Positions 45,134 to 54,256 of a DNA stretch of 64,000 nucleotides are shown in pieces (position 1 is the first letter of the stretch; the number at the start of each line of letters is the position of its first letter). This DNA comes from an uncultured Saprospiraceae bacterium (GTDB lineage: Bacteria; Bacteroidota; Bacteroidia; Chitinophagales; Saprospiraceae). The notes below the pieces were generated by a model, which was given only the letters and a program-made list of their open reading frames with translations, was not told the DNA's origin and did no database searches. The stretch covers positions 1-64,000 of the forward strand of contig CALKJD010000002.1 in assembly GCA_937995755.1 (NCBI GenBank). The letters are read 5' to 3'. Both the position numbers and the translations under genes were made by a program.

Positions 45134-45163
45134 CAAAAATAAGCTAATCACAGTGAAAGACAA
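45134..45163 (-). promoter_or_regulatory. Full Bacteroidota promoter of dnaN
   Basis: On the minus strand TTG (45161-45163) is followed after 19 nt by TATTTTTG (45134-45141), the expected -33/-7 spacing. The box ends 30 nt before the dnaN ATG. Confidence 0.65.
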
Positions 45164-45324
45164 GTATATAAACAGGATGATATTAACTAGTTACTAACTA
45201 AGGCCTGTGGATAGGTAATAAATATTGGAATAAGTAGTGAAATAAGGTCAAAACTAATGGTAGAATGGCTACCCTACCGCATTATCAAAAATATTTAGTT
45301 GAAATATTGGTAGTGGTCTTGTTA

Positions 45325-45363
45325 AAAAACAAAAAGCCGCTCAAGTATAACTTAAGCGACTTT
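45325..45363 (-). terminator. Intrinsic terminator of tRNA-Phe
   Basis: A 13-bp stem with two G-U pairs (45333-45345 with 45351-45363), a 5-nt loop and a T-rich tail on the minus strand, beginning 3 nt past the tRNA 3' end. Confidence 0.85.
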
Positions 45364-45366
45364 ATG

Positions 45367-45439
<73 letters not shown>

Positions 45440-45574
45440 TTGTTGGCTTTTTGTAAAGCGAGTGCAAATTTATCTTCTTTTTTGATTTTGTCAAACAAAC
45501 TAGGAAGATTTTGTTCTTCTTCTATCGTATTTAATTTATCAGTTGTATAACTTGCTGTTAATCAGTGGTGTAAA

Positions 45575-46414
45575 TTACTGTATCGAAAGTAATAATGCTA
45601 GAGCTTCTTCGGTATTACCAGCAGCAATCAGCTCTTTTGCACGCTGATGGGCAGTATATTCGTCCATTCCTTCTATTGTCGGAGCAGCTTCTGGGAATTC
45701 TTTGAGTCCAGCCATAGTAGCTATATCGTTAGCGGTGAGTACATCACTTTTGCGGATTGATTCTGGCAAATCGTTATAACCTATAGGAATATCTACTACC
45801 GACTGATAGATAGAACTGATGGCATCTCCACTAGCTCTTACATAATACGTACGTCCCATACGACCCATGAGGTCAATTTTATGTGGGTCGATTCTGTTTC
45901 CATCTAGCACATCTTCGTCGATGTGGATCATTAGTATCTCACAGATAATCAAATGACCTGCTCCTCCTTGATCTCCTAGAGTTATGATTTCCTTTACTCT
46001 ACACTCCATATTTACTGGAGATTCTGCAACTCTTGGGGCTTTTACTAACTCCGAAGGTTCTGAGGTAAGGCCAGACTTTTCAAATTCGCTTACTTCTGAA
46101 GGGTAAGCAACTGAACTGAGGGCCATCTGGCGAACGATATCATAAGACACCATATTGATCACCAACTCCTTTTGTATTTCTGCGTTATGCAAAGTGTCTT
46201 TAGTAGTATTATCCGCTACTTTTCTGTTAGAAGAAAATACAGCAATCGGTGGATTACTACTAAAGGCATTGAAGAAGCTATATGGTGCAAGGTTCTCTAC
46301 ACCATCCTCATTGATACTACTGACGAACGCTATTGGCCTTGGAGCTATAGATCCCAGTATGTACTGATGTAGATCTTTCGTGGCTGTCTCTTTAGGATCT
46401 ATTCTTCTTTTCAT
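45575..46414 (-). CDS. Flavin reductase family (FMN-binding) protein
   Basis: A 279-residue protein of the flavin-reductase-like split-barrel family. The N-terminal half shows IAPRPIAFVSSINEDGVENL, APYSFFNAFSSNPPI and NTTKDTLHNAEIQKELVINM, the blocks that bind FMN. It reduces flavin with NAD(P)H or acts on an unknown substrate. The C-terminal 80 residues (from about 200) are an Ala/Glu-rich extension. It stands alone, divergent from the TlpA-like gene. Substrate cannot be deduced. Confidence 0.85.
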   Translation of the reverse strand: MKRRIDPKETATKDLHQYILGSIAPRPIAFVSSINEDGVENLAPYSFFNAFSSNPPIAVFSSNRKVADNTTKDTLHNAEIQKELVINMVSYDIVRQMALSSVAYPSEVSEFEKSGLTSEPSELVKAPRVAESPVNMECRVKEIITLGDQGGAGHLIICEILMIHIDEDVLDGNRIDPHKIDLMGRMGRTYYVRASGDAISSIYQSVVDIPIGYNDLPESIRKSDVLTANDIATMAGLKEFPEAAPTIEGMDEYTAHQRAKELIAAGNTEEALALLLSIQ

Positions 46415-46527
46415 ATGGTAGTAATGTCTTATGTAATTATTTTAAGCTTCTGTCGGAATCTGTATTTAGTCGGACCAAGTTATGCGTTAAGGTAATCTAT
46501 ACGCAACTTACTTTAGTATACTAGAGT

Positions 46528-46535
46528 TACCTTTG
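46528..46535 (+). promoter_or_regulatory. Bacteroidota -7 promoter box (TACCTTTG)
   Basis: Exact TAnnTTTG match 39 nt before the ATG of the TlpA-like gene. Confidence 0.55.
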
Positions 46536-46574
46536 AGTCCATACTCTTTACAAAGTTAATAGATATCGTAAACA

Positions 46575-47093
46575 ATGAACAAAATATTGAATATACTCCT
46601 TGTCCTCTTAGTAATTGGTTATGCAGTATACTATTTCTATAAGCAGCCTAAATATATCAATGGAGAGATCGCTCCACCTTTTACGGCTCAGATGATAGAT
46701 GGTTCTGAGTTTTCATTGTCAGATTTGAAAGGGAAGTATGTTTTATTAGATTTTTGGGGAAGTTGGTGCGGACCTTGTCGTCAAGAGAACCCCAACATTG
46801 TAAAACTGTTTGATAAGTTTAATGGAAAAACATTTACAGATGCATCTGGATTTGAAGTCGTAAGTGTAGCGATAGAGAAAGATGAAAATCGAATGAAGAG
46901 CGCTATCTTGAATGACAATCTTAAATGGAAATATCATATTCCTCAGCTAGATAGATTCAATAGTCCAATAGTTATACAATATGGTGTAAAGGAAATTCCC
47001 ACTAAATATTTAATCAACCCTGATGGATATATTATGGGAGTAAACCAGAGTCCAACTGAGATAGAGAGACTGTTGAGTGAAAGAGTGAAGTAG
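46575..47093 (+). CDS. TlpA/ResA-like membrane-anchored thioredoxin
   Basis: A 172-residue protein with one N-terminal membrane anchor (about 4-21) and a periplasmic thioredoxin fold. The redox pair is C65-G-P-C68 in WGSWCGPCRQE; the cis-Pro lies in KEIPTKYLINPDG. The AhpC/TSA-type segment APPFTAQMIDG and FSLSDLKGKYVLLDFW precede the active site. It probably reduces disulfides of cytochrome or other secreted proteins. Neighbours give no partner. Confidence 0.92.
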   Translation: MNKILNILLVLLVIGYAVYYFYKQPKYINGEIAPPFTAQMIDGSEFSLSDLKGKYVLLDFWGSWCGPCRQENPNIVKLFDKFNGKTFTDASGFEVVSVAIEKDENRMKSAILNDNLKWKYHIPQLDRFNSPIVIQYGVKEIPTKYLINPDGYIMGVNQSPTEIERLLSERVK

Positions 47094-47209
47094 GTGTTTT
47101 GAAAATAAGAGGTTGTAAAGTTTATGTGTTTTATGACATCCCCTTTTTACAGAATGTTTAATATTGTGAGGCTCTTATTTGTAAACGTATAAAATAAATT
47201 TTTACGGAG

Positions 47210-47647
47210 TTACACATTGTCCATAGGTATATTTTCCAATGCCCAATCGATGCCTAAACGATAGCCGTCCAAACCTTGCCCATGTATAAAATGTACACTA
47301 GGCTCGGTCACATAGCTATGCTTTCTATAATCTTCTCTTTCTTGGATATTAGAGATGTGGACTTCTATGACAGGAGTAGTTATTCCCTTGACGCAATCAC
47401 CCAAAACTATTGAAGTGTGAGTGAGTCCACCGGCATTCAATATAATGGCGCCGTAATCAAATCCTATCTCTTGGAGTTCATCTAAGATTGCGCCTTCGTG
47501 ATTGGATTGAAAGTAATGTATGTCGTGATTTGGATATTGTAATCTAAGCTGAGGTATGTATTCATCAAAACTGATACTACCATAAATCTCAGGTTCGCGT
47601 ACACCTACAAGATTGAGATTAGGTCCATTGATGATCGCTATTTTCAT
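47210..47647 (-). CDS. aroQ: 3-dehydroquinate dehydratase, type II
   Basis: A 145-residue dodecameric enzyme of the shikimate pathway. The N-terminal INGPNLNLVGVREPEIYG carries the catalytic Arg and Tyr; FQSNHEGAILDELQE and the His in VIEVHISNIQERE (about 99) complete the active site, and ILNAGGLTHTSIVL is the anhydroquinate-binding loop. It is 136 bp downstream of recQ on the same strand, with a strong hairpin between them. Confidence 0.96.
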   Translation of the reverse strand: MKIAIINGPNLNLVGVREPEIYGSISFDEYIPQLRLQYPNHDIHYFQSNHEGAILDELQEIGFDYGAIILNAGGLTHTSIVLGDCVKGITTPVIEVHISNIQEREDYRKHSYVTEPSVHFIHGQGLDGYRLGIDWALENIPMDNV

Positions 47648-47697
47648 AGAGTAAAAAATTAAATGTAGTTGGTATTGGTTTGGATTATTTATTGAAG

Positions 47698-47731
47698 TGG
47701 GAATGTGTTTCTCTGCGAAAGCACATTCCCA
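47698..47731 (-). promoter_or_regulatory. Strong hairpin between recQ and aroQ
   Basis: Arms TGGGAATGTG and CACATTCCCA enclose a second 4-bp stem (TTTC/GAAA) with loop TCTGC and one bulged base. It follows the recQ stop by about 53 nt on the minus strand. No T-run follows, so it could be a factor-assisted terminator, an attenuator or an RNA stability element ahead of aroQ. Confidence 0.5.
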
Positions 47732-47783
47732 TCTCGACTACGAATGTTTGCTATGAAAACCACGCAAGTTTTCGACCACTAGA

Positions 47784-50012
47784 CTAGTTTGCGACCTCAG
47801 TCATAAACTTGATACGAACCAACTGTACCTCTTCCATAGTGATGTCATCTTCCTGTAATTCTCTTACAGCAGTCTCTACACTATCGTCTTCGGCATCGTC
47901 GTTGAAGTAATCAAAAATTTCTTCTACTACTTCTTCATCCATATTGTCATCTAGATAGTAATCTATGTTGAGCTTGGTACCAGCATCTACAATCATATTG
48001 AGTTCATTCAATAGATCTTCCATACTCATGCCTACCTGCTCAGCTATATAATCTAGAGGTATTTTACGGTCGATACTTTGTATTATTGCAACCTTGTCTC
48101 TTGACTTATTAGCGACTTGCTTTACAGCATGTTCCATCGCTCTGTCGATATCATTTTCTTCTACGTACTCTTTGATCAAGGCTACGAATGGCTTACCATA
48201 TTTCTGTGCTTTACCTACACTCACACCCTGTATTTCATTCATGTCAGGTAATGAGATGGGATAGTAGCTAGCCATATCTTGAAGTGATGGCTCAGAGAAA
48301 ACTACCCAAGGTTTTACGCCATGACGCTTAGCTTCAGATCTCCGCAGATCTTTGAGCATTTCCATCAATGTTTCATCCAAAGCACTTCCTTGTGCAGAAG
48401 CATTTGTAATAATGTCTGAGGCTTTTACTGCACTGAAATCTCTATTGATTGGTATTTCTACTTTGTAAGGTTTCTTTATAAACGCTCTTCCAGCATCAGC
48501 AACTTTGATAAGACCGTACTGTTCGATTTCTTTATAAAGCAGATTGTTAAGTATGGCGTGTCTAAAAATAGAATGCCAAAATACTTCATCTTTATCTTTA
48601 CCTACGCCATAAAGGTCCATCTGATCAAACTTGAAGTTACGCATGTCTTTTGTTGATCGCCCTTGAGCAAAATCAACTAACATTTTGATCGTATAATTTT
48701 CGCTTAACTGGATGACCATCTGAATAGCGAGACCAATTTCTTTTGTTACTTCTATTTTCTCTTTTGGGTACTTACAGTTGTCACAAAGTCCGCAAGTATC
48801 CTTACCATAGTCTTCACCAAAATAATGGAGCAGGAAAGATCTTCTACATGAACTAGTCTCGGCATATGCTATAATTTCTTCCATAAGCTGTGCACTAAGT
48901 TCTCGTTCGGCAACAGGCTTATCTCTAAGAAATTTTTCTTGCTTAAGTATATCTTTATATGAGTAGAAAGTAAGACATGACCCCTGAAGTCCATCTCTAC
49001 CACCACGACCCGTTTCTTGGTAGTAGTTTTCTATACTCTTAGGTATATCATAGTGAATTACGAATCTCACATCAGGTTTGTCTATACCCATACCAAATGC
49101 AATAGTAGCTACGATTACCTCTAGTGTTTCATCTAGAAATTCGTCTTGTACCCTACTCCTAGTTTTAGCATCTAGCCCTGCATGATACGCTGAGGCTTTC
49201 ACTCCATTTACAGTAAGTATTTTTGCGATTTCTTCCGTGGACTTTCTTGATTGCACATATACAATTCCTGTTTTGCCAGGCATTGTTTTTACGAATTGTA
49301 CAATTTCTTTTATCGTCTGATCTTTATTTATTTTCGGTCTTACCTCATAGAATAAATTATCCCTATTAAACGAACTGATAAAAATATTAACAGGATCCAT
49401 TTCAAGATTCTTCACTATATCAGATTGCACCTTAGGTGTTGCAGTAGCGGTTAACGCTATGATAGGTATTTCTTTATTGATAGAGTCTATCATCGTACGA
49501 ATACGGCGATACTCAGGACGGAAATCGTGACCCCACTCAGATATACAATGTGCTTCATCGACAGCTACAAATGATACATTAGCATTCTTAAAGAATTCAA
49601 TATTTTCTTCTTTAGTTAATGTTTCCGGAGCAACAAATAGCATCTTAGTTTTACCTGCAAGAATATCTGATTTCACTTCTTTCATCTGCCCTTTGTTGAG
49701 AGAAGAATTAAGAAAGTGCGCAATTTCGTCGTTCTGATTATGACCTCTGATAGAATCTACTTGATTTTTCATCAATGCAATCAGGGGAGATATAATAAGG
49801 GCAGTACCTTCTGTAAGGAGTGCAGGTAGTTGGTAACATAGTGACTTGCCTCCACCGGTTGGCATGATCACAAAAGTGTCATTACCTCCCATTATACTAC
49901 GTATGATTTCTTCTTGCTCTCCTTTGAATTTATCGAAGCCAAAAAAATGGCCCAAAGCATCGTGAAGAGATTTTGTGTCTGTTGAATTATTCATGATTGC
50001 CGTTTCTGACAT
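47784..50012 (-). CDS. recQ: ATP-dependent DNA helicase RecQ
   Basis: A 742-residue superfamily 2 helicase. Motif I is MPTGGGKSLCYQLP (about 54-67), motif II VDEAHCISEWGHDFRPEYR (about 146-164), motif VI YYQETGRGGRDGLQG. A Zn-binding domain follows with four cysteines (SSCRRSF, CGLCDNC, about 392-416), then the winged-helix region and an HRDC domain (about 525-600). A C-terminal tail of about 120 residues, acidic at its end, is longer than in Escherichia coli RecQ (about 610) but common in Bacteroidota. Divergent from kdsD. Confidence 0.95.
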   Translation of the reverse strand: MSETAIMNNSTDTKSLHDALGHFFGFDKFKGEQEEIIRSIMGGNDTFVIMPTGGGKSLCYQLPALLTEGTALIISPLIALMKNQVDSIRGHNQNDEIAHFLNSSLNKGQMKEVKSDILAGKTKMLFVAPETLTKEENIEFFKNANVSFVAVDEAHCISEWGHDFRPEYRRIRTMIDSINKEIPIIALTATATPKVQSDIVKNLEMDPVNIFISSFNRDNLFYEVRPKINKDQTIKEIVQFVKTMPGKTGIVYVQSRKSTEEIAKILTVNGVKASAYHAGLDAKTRSRVQDEFLDETLEVIVATIAFGMGIDKPDVRFVIHYDIPKSIENYYQETGRGGRDGLQGSCLTFYSYKDILKQEKFLRDKPVAERELSAQLMEEIIAYAETSSCRRSFLLHYFGEDYGKDTCGLCDNCKYPKEKIEVTKEIGLAIQMVIQLSENYTIKMLVDFAQGRSTKDMRNFKFDQMDLYGVGKDKDEVFWHSIFRHAILNNLLYKEIEQYGLIKVADAGRAFIKKPYKVEIPINRDFSAVKASDIITNASAQGSALDETLMEMLKDLRRSEAKRHGVKPWVVFSEPSLQDMASYYPISLPDMNEIQGVSVGKAQKYGKPFVALIKEYVEENDIDRAMEHAVKQVANKSRDKVAIIQSIDRKIPLDYIAEQVGMSMEDLLNELNMIVDAGTKLNIDYYLDDNMDEEVVEEIFDYFNDDAEDDSVETAVRELQEDDITMEEVQLVRIKFMTEVAN

Positions 50013-50378
50013 TTTTACTTTTGGATTTTTTATAAGAAGTAAGTAAACATCAATTTTATCCTTTTCTAAGATAGTTCATTGTGGAATACCAAACATATAA
50101 GCTTTATACTTTTAGAGATAAAAACCATTTATATATTACAAGAGGTACTCTACTGTAAAGGATTGATGATATCTGATATTCTCTTTACTTCCTTTAAATA
50201 TAACTAATAATTGCCAAATTAAGGTTTGTTTTCTTACAAAACATATTATTAATAAACATCAAGTGATGTTTGGTTGTACTTAGCAGTATATTATGTTGAT
50301 TTTTGAATACCATATCAAATTATACTAAGATGATCTTTAAGTGGTGTAATTTTGGGATAGCTAAAAAATAAAAGTGGC
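50013..50378. other. 366-bp divergent intergenic region recQ/kdsD
   Basis: No gene or clear repeat. Contains the kdsD -7 box at 50347; on the minus strand TTAATTTG near 50216 is one base off the consensus and could serve recQ. Confidence 0.4.
50347..50354 (+). promoter_or_regulatory. Bacteroidota -7 promoter box for kdsD (TAATTTTG)
   Basis: Exact TAnnTTTG match 24 nt before the GTG and 39 nt before the first in-frame ATG of kdsD. Confidence 0.5.
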
Positions 50379-51347
50379 GTGGATACTAAACGAATGAATA
50401 TACGTGAGATTGCATTACAAACGATTTCTATAGAATCGAAGACTATTGAAAAGTTAGCCAGCGCTATAGACGATACCTATGAGGCCGCAGTGAACGCTAT
50501 CTATAATAGTACAGGAAGAGTAGTGGTAACAGGAATAGGTAAAAGTGCGATCATCGGTCAAAAAATAGTCGCTACTATGAATTCGACAGGAACCCCTTCG
50601 ATATTTATGCATGCTGCGGATGCTGTACATGGAGATTTAGGCATGATCAGAGAAGATGATATCGTCCTATGTATATCCAAAAGCGGCGAATCTCCTGAGA
50701 TCAAAGTATTGTTGCCATTTGTCAAGAGTTACTCTAATCAGGTAATAGCGATCGTGTCTAACCCATTATCTTATTTGGCAAAAAATGCGGACCATAGTAT
50801 TGTTATTCCGATTCAAGAGGAGGCGGACCCTAATAATCTTGCACCTACAGCCAGTACTACAGCACAGATGGTAATTGGAGATGCATTGGCAGTGTCGCTT
50901 TTGAGTATGAGAGGGTTTACGCAACAGCATTTTGCTAAATTTCATCCTGGAGGAAGTTTGGGAAAGCAACTGTATACTAAGGTATCAGATATGATGATTG
51001 ATACGGATCTACCTCAAGTTAAGCCTTTTGATAAAATACGGACTATTATAGTATCTATATCTTCTGGTATGAAGGGTGTTACCGCGGTGATATCTGATAA
51101 GGGATTAGAAGGTATTATTACAGATGGTGACTTACGACGTATGCTAGAAAAAGAAGAAGATGTAAGTAATTACATTGCTCAGGATATAATGAACGCCACT
51201 CCGAAGACAATAGAATCAAATACGTTAGCTGTAGAGGCATTGCAAATGATGAGAGAACATAGTATAAGTCAGTTATTAGTAGTGAGTGACGGACGCTATG
51301 CAGGTATCTTACATTTACACGACTTGGTGAAAGAGGGAATTATATAA
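50379..51347 (+). CDS. kdsD: D-arabinose 5-phosphate isomerase (KpsF/GutQ)
   Basis: A 322-residue enzyme that converts ribulose 5-phosphate to arabinose 5-phosphate for KDO and lipopolysaccharide synthesis. The SIS domain (about 20-190) has VVVTGIGKSAIIGQKI and FMHAADAVHGDLGMI, then CISKSGESPEIK; two CBS domains follow (about 205-322). HPGGSLGKQL is a family signature. The start could be GTG at 50379 or ATG at 50394 (MNIREIALQ); the ATG gives a protein more like relatives. Divergent from recQ. Confidence 0.93.
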   Translation: MDTKRMNIREIALQTISIESKTIEKLASAIDDTYEAAVNAIYNSTGRVVVTGIGKSAIIGQKIVATMNSTGTPSIFMHAADAVHGDLGMIREDDIVLCISKSGESPEIKVLLPFVKSYSNQVIAIVSNPLSYLAKNADHSIVIPIQEEADPNNLAPTASTTAQMVIGDALAVSLLSMRGFTQQHFAKFHPGGSLGKQLYTKVSDMMIDTDLPQVKPFDKIRTIIVSISSGMKGVTAVISDKGLEGIITDGDLRRMLEKEEDVSNYIAQDIMNATPKTIESNTLAVEALQMMREHSISQLLVVSDGRYAGILHLHDLVKEGII

Positions 51348-51402
51348 GGTGTAGTTCCTTGCTCTTCTCTAAAGTGAATCTAGATTTTTAATCATTAAAG
51401 CC

Positions 51403-53121
51403 TTATTTCTTTGCTTGATCAAGGATGGTGATCTCTACTCTACGGTTGGCTTTTCTCTCAGACTCATTTCGGTTACCATTGAGAGGGTGAGTATGTCCAT
51501 AACCTTTGGTTTCTATCTGCGACGGCATAGCACCTTTTTGGATTAAGATAGCTTTTATTGCATCTGCTCTATCTTGAGACAACTTCAGCAGCAGTTCCTT
51601 ATCTCCATTGTTGTCCGTGTGACCTTCAATGCGAAGACGAAGGTCGGACCTTCGTGCGAGTACAGAGGCTAGTTCTTCCAGTGCAGGAAAGGACTCTTCT
51701 AAAACATCTGGCTTAGACCTTACAAACTTGATACTCTTGAGGAGTACTTTTTTATTATCGACAAGGTCTTTTTCTATGCCTTCGAGTTTGGGTTGTATCT
51801 CTTGAGGCCTCTTCCTCTTTTTTACTATAAATCTTTGTTCACCAGATTTCGTCATTGTTAAGACAAGCTCTACTTCGTTGATTCCTTCTTTTGATAACTC
51901 TAGTGGGTCTATGAGTTCTATTTGAGATCGTATCCTACGGTTCTCAGCCATAAACTTCATAGGGTTTGTATCCTTAAATGTATATTCCAATTTACCATCA
52001 CGAGTGTTGAAAAAGTCTTCGTAGCCCTCTTCGTACCCAGGACCCCAATTGATTACTGCAGTCATAGGCTTATTAGTTGCGCCATTGATTGCTTGGATCC
52101 TAATTTTTATTTCTTCTTTAAGTATCGTATCCCTGATCAGTTTGGCAGTGTATATGTCACTCGAGCCATCACGATTGGTACTGAAGTAGATCTGATCACT
52201 ATCCATAGCAATATATGGATGGGAATCATCAAATGTAGAGTTGATTGGTTGACCGATAAGACGAGGCTCTGACCAGTTTTCGTAGGAGTAGTCAAGTCTA
52301 TCACATACATATATGTCCATCCCTCCTATTCCACCAGGGCGATTAGAGGAAAAGTAAAGCTTGGTCCTGTCCTGTGATATGTAAGGAGTGGCTTCGCGAA
52401 ACCTAGTATTAATTTTTGACCCCAAGTTGATAGGTTTACTATATAGATTTTCTAAAACTTTAAGACTAACGTAGATGTCTTGATCTCCAAAAGAATCTTT
52501 GCCTTTCATAGCAAGGAATATATGTTGAGCATCTGCGCTCATAGCTAGATTAATATCAGAACCTTCTAGTCCTAGGTCTTTTATTTCTATAGGTACAGGG
52601 AAAGAGAAAGTGCCATTTTCATTAAACTTCACCTTAGAAAAACCAGCAGACATACCGCCTTCTTCACCAAACTGATTGATGATAACAAAAGTATTGTCTG
52701 TATTGTAGTTAGAACAAATCGAGTTGGGTAATGCGTTATTGATCGGTGTGCCAGGGTGTATAGGGTAATGGACTTTGCCACTATCTACGCGAGCATACCA
52801 TATATCTTGATTAAATGTGGTCTTAGAAGGGTCAGTCACTGACCTACCCGATATCAAAGAGTAGATATGTTTTAATCGTCGTTTATAATCCTCTTCAGAT
52901 AATGAAATGGATTTGTCTTCTCCGTTTTCTATCAAAACCTTAACGAAATCAGGCGACCCTACTTTGGTATAGAATAGATACTCTTCACCAAAACTCATTA
53001 CTGGACATATCTCATCGTACTCATCAGTATTAATAGGCGCTGGCAGACGCTCCACGCTATGTTGAGCTAGTAGAGACATACTAGATAAGGCAAATAAAGT
53101 ATATAGGATTTTTCTAATCAT
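51403..53121 (-). CDS. OmpA family protein with WD40-like propeller (PorE-like layout)
   Basis: A 572-residue exported protein. A signal peptide (about 1-19, ending LLAQ) has no lipobox. PD40/TolB-type repeats follow (for example PYISQDRTKLYFSSNRPGGI and PYIAMDSDQIYFSTNRDG, about 240-325), then a carboxypeptidase-regulatory-like beta-sandwich (about 335-410), and an OmpA C-terminal domain (about 455-570) with RLRIEGHTDNNGD and LSQDRADAIK for peptidoglycan binding. The order propeller, sandwich, OmpA resembles PorE of the T9SS but without TPRs; such proteins are also common outside T9SS. Anchors something to the cell wall. Confidence 0.85.
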   Translation of the reverse strand: MIRKILYTLFALSSMSLLAQHSVERLPAPINTDEYDEICPVMSFGEEYLFYTKVGSPDFVKVLIENGEDKSISLSEEDYKRRLKHIYSLISGRSVTDPSKTTFNQDIWYARVDSGKVHYPIHPGTPINNALPNSICSNYNTDNTFVIINQFGEEGGMSAGFSKVKFNENGTFSFPVPIEIKDLGLEGSDINLAMSADAQHIFLAMKGKDSFGDQDIYVSLKVLENLYSKPINLGSKINTRFREATPYISQDRTKLYFSSNRPGGIGGMDIYVCDRLDYSYENWSEPRLIGQPINSTFDDSHPYIAMDSDQIYFSTNRDGSSDIYTAKLIRDTILKEEIKIRIQAINGATNKPMTAVINWGPGYEEGYEDFFNTRDGKLEYTFKDTNPMKFMAENRRIRSQIELIDPLELSKEGINEVELVLTMTKSGEQRFIVKKRKRPQEIQPKLEGIEKDLVDNKKVLLKSIKFVRSKPDVLEESFPALEELASVLARRSDLRLRIEGHTDNNGDKELLLKLSQDRADAIKAILIQKGAMPSQIETKGYGHTHPLNGNRNESERKANRRVEITILDQAKK

Positions 53122-53494
53122 AGATATTCAAAGGGAAACCAATAATGGGCGCAAAGTTACTCAATACTCATGTAATAGAATAGTGGTTTTCACCTATTGA
53201 TGTAAGCTAGGTTTCGATTTGCCTGTATTTTGAGACTGGCTACTCGAGTCCCACCATTTTATCAGCATTGCTTTATGATTAGGAGTCCTATCCTTTGTTA
53301 TATTTTTGAAGCGAATATGGACGTTATGATTATCTACTATCCCTTTTTAAAATGGTAAAATACTACGGTGGGTTTTCAATGTTTTGAGTACGATTGATTT
53401 AAATGAAAAGGATAATTAAGCTTTTCACAACTTTTGGGATGTAACTATGCATCTTTATATTACGTTAGAATTAAGAAGAACATCTAACTTATTT
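53122..53494. other. 373-bp divergent intergenic region
   Basis: Contains the minus-strand box of the OmpA gene (53152) and, for the plus strand, TATTTTTG at 53301-53308 (exact) and AACTTTTG at 53429-53436 (one base off, nearer the start). A frame running from 53447 is open upstream of the DUF4294 gene but is not needed. No other element seen. Confidence 0.45.
53152..53159 (-). promoter_or_regulatory. Bacteroidota -7 promoter box (TAACTTTG)
   Basis: Exact TAnnTTTG on the minus strand followed by CGCCC, 30 nt before the ATG of the OmpA-propeller gene. Confidence 0.55.
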
Positions 53495-54256
53495 ATGAGA
53501 TTACTAATTACTATAGCAATTACACTTTTATCTGTATCTATCATAGCGCAGAAGTCTGTTTATACGGCGCCAACACCACCTAAGGTAGATACAACGGATC
53601 TACCGGTTGATAGAGTAGTAGCTCCAGAAGTACAAGATAGTAGCATAACTATAGTTGACTCTCTTACTATGATGGAGCCGGCATTGACGGAGCTATCCAT
53701 TAGAGGAAAGGTCTATTCTGCATTGATTACTGAAGAGGGAGATACGCTCATCATGGATGTATTTAATGATATCAGTATTACATCTATGCGCTCGTTTGAC
53801 GATGATGCAGATTATAAGAAGTATCTCAAGCAAAGAAGATATGCGAGTAAAGTATATCCATATGCTAGAGAAGCCATTAGGATCTTTAGGGAAGTAGAAT
53901 GGGCAGAAGAAAATCTTAAGAAAAGAGATCGTAAGAAGAGAATCAAAGAACTTGAAAAAGAACTTAAAGCCGAGTTTGAAGAGCCATTAACTAGACTTAC
54001 TAAGTTGCAAGGTAAGATCATGATAAAGATGATCGAACAAGAACTAGATGAGACCATGTATAATCTTATCAAATCAGTACGTGGAAGGTTTACAGCGTTC
54101 TATTGGCATAACTTCAGCAAGCTATACAGCTACAATCTTAAAGAAGGGTACCACAAAGGGGTTTATCCAATTCTAGATGCGGTTCTTTCTGATTTTGATG
54201 TATCCTTTCGCCTTCAGAGTGAAGAAGATCTTAAGTATCTCAGAAAGAAGAATTAG
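53495..54256 (+). CDS. DUF4294 domain exported protein
   Basis: A 253-residue protein from the ATG at 53495, which begins a proper signal peptide (MRLLITIAITLLSVSIIAQ); the frame is open 48 bp further up but that would add a hydrophilic leader. The mature protein has a Pro/Val-rich linker (about 20-60), a beta-strand segment and a charged helical region with KRDRKKRIKELEKELKAEFE (about 165-184), then WHNFSKLYSYNLKEGYHKG, all as in DUF4294, a Bacteroidota family of unknown function. Its stop overlaps the convergent HEAT-like gene by 4 bp. Confidence 0.8.
   Translation: MRLLITIAITLLSVSIIAQKSVYTAPTPPKVDTTDLPVDRVVAPEVQDSSITIVDSLTMMEPALTELSIRGKVYSALITEEGDTLIMDVFNDISITSMRSFDDDADYKKYLKQRRYASKVYPYAREAIRIFREVEWAEENLKKRDRKKRIKELEKELKAEFEEPLTRLTKLQGKIMIKMIEQELDETMYNLIKSVRGRFTAFYWHNFSKLYSYNLKEGYHKGVYPILDAVLSDFDVSFRLQSEEDLKYLRKKN

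Noticed and set aside
45206-45214. DnaA-box-like TGTGGATAG upstream of dnaN, possible origin
   Set aside because: A single imperfect box, no cluster, no dnaA nearby and no AT-rich unwinding repeats.
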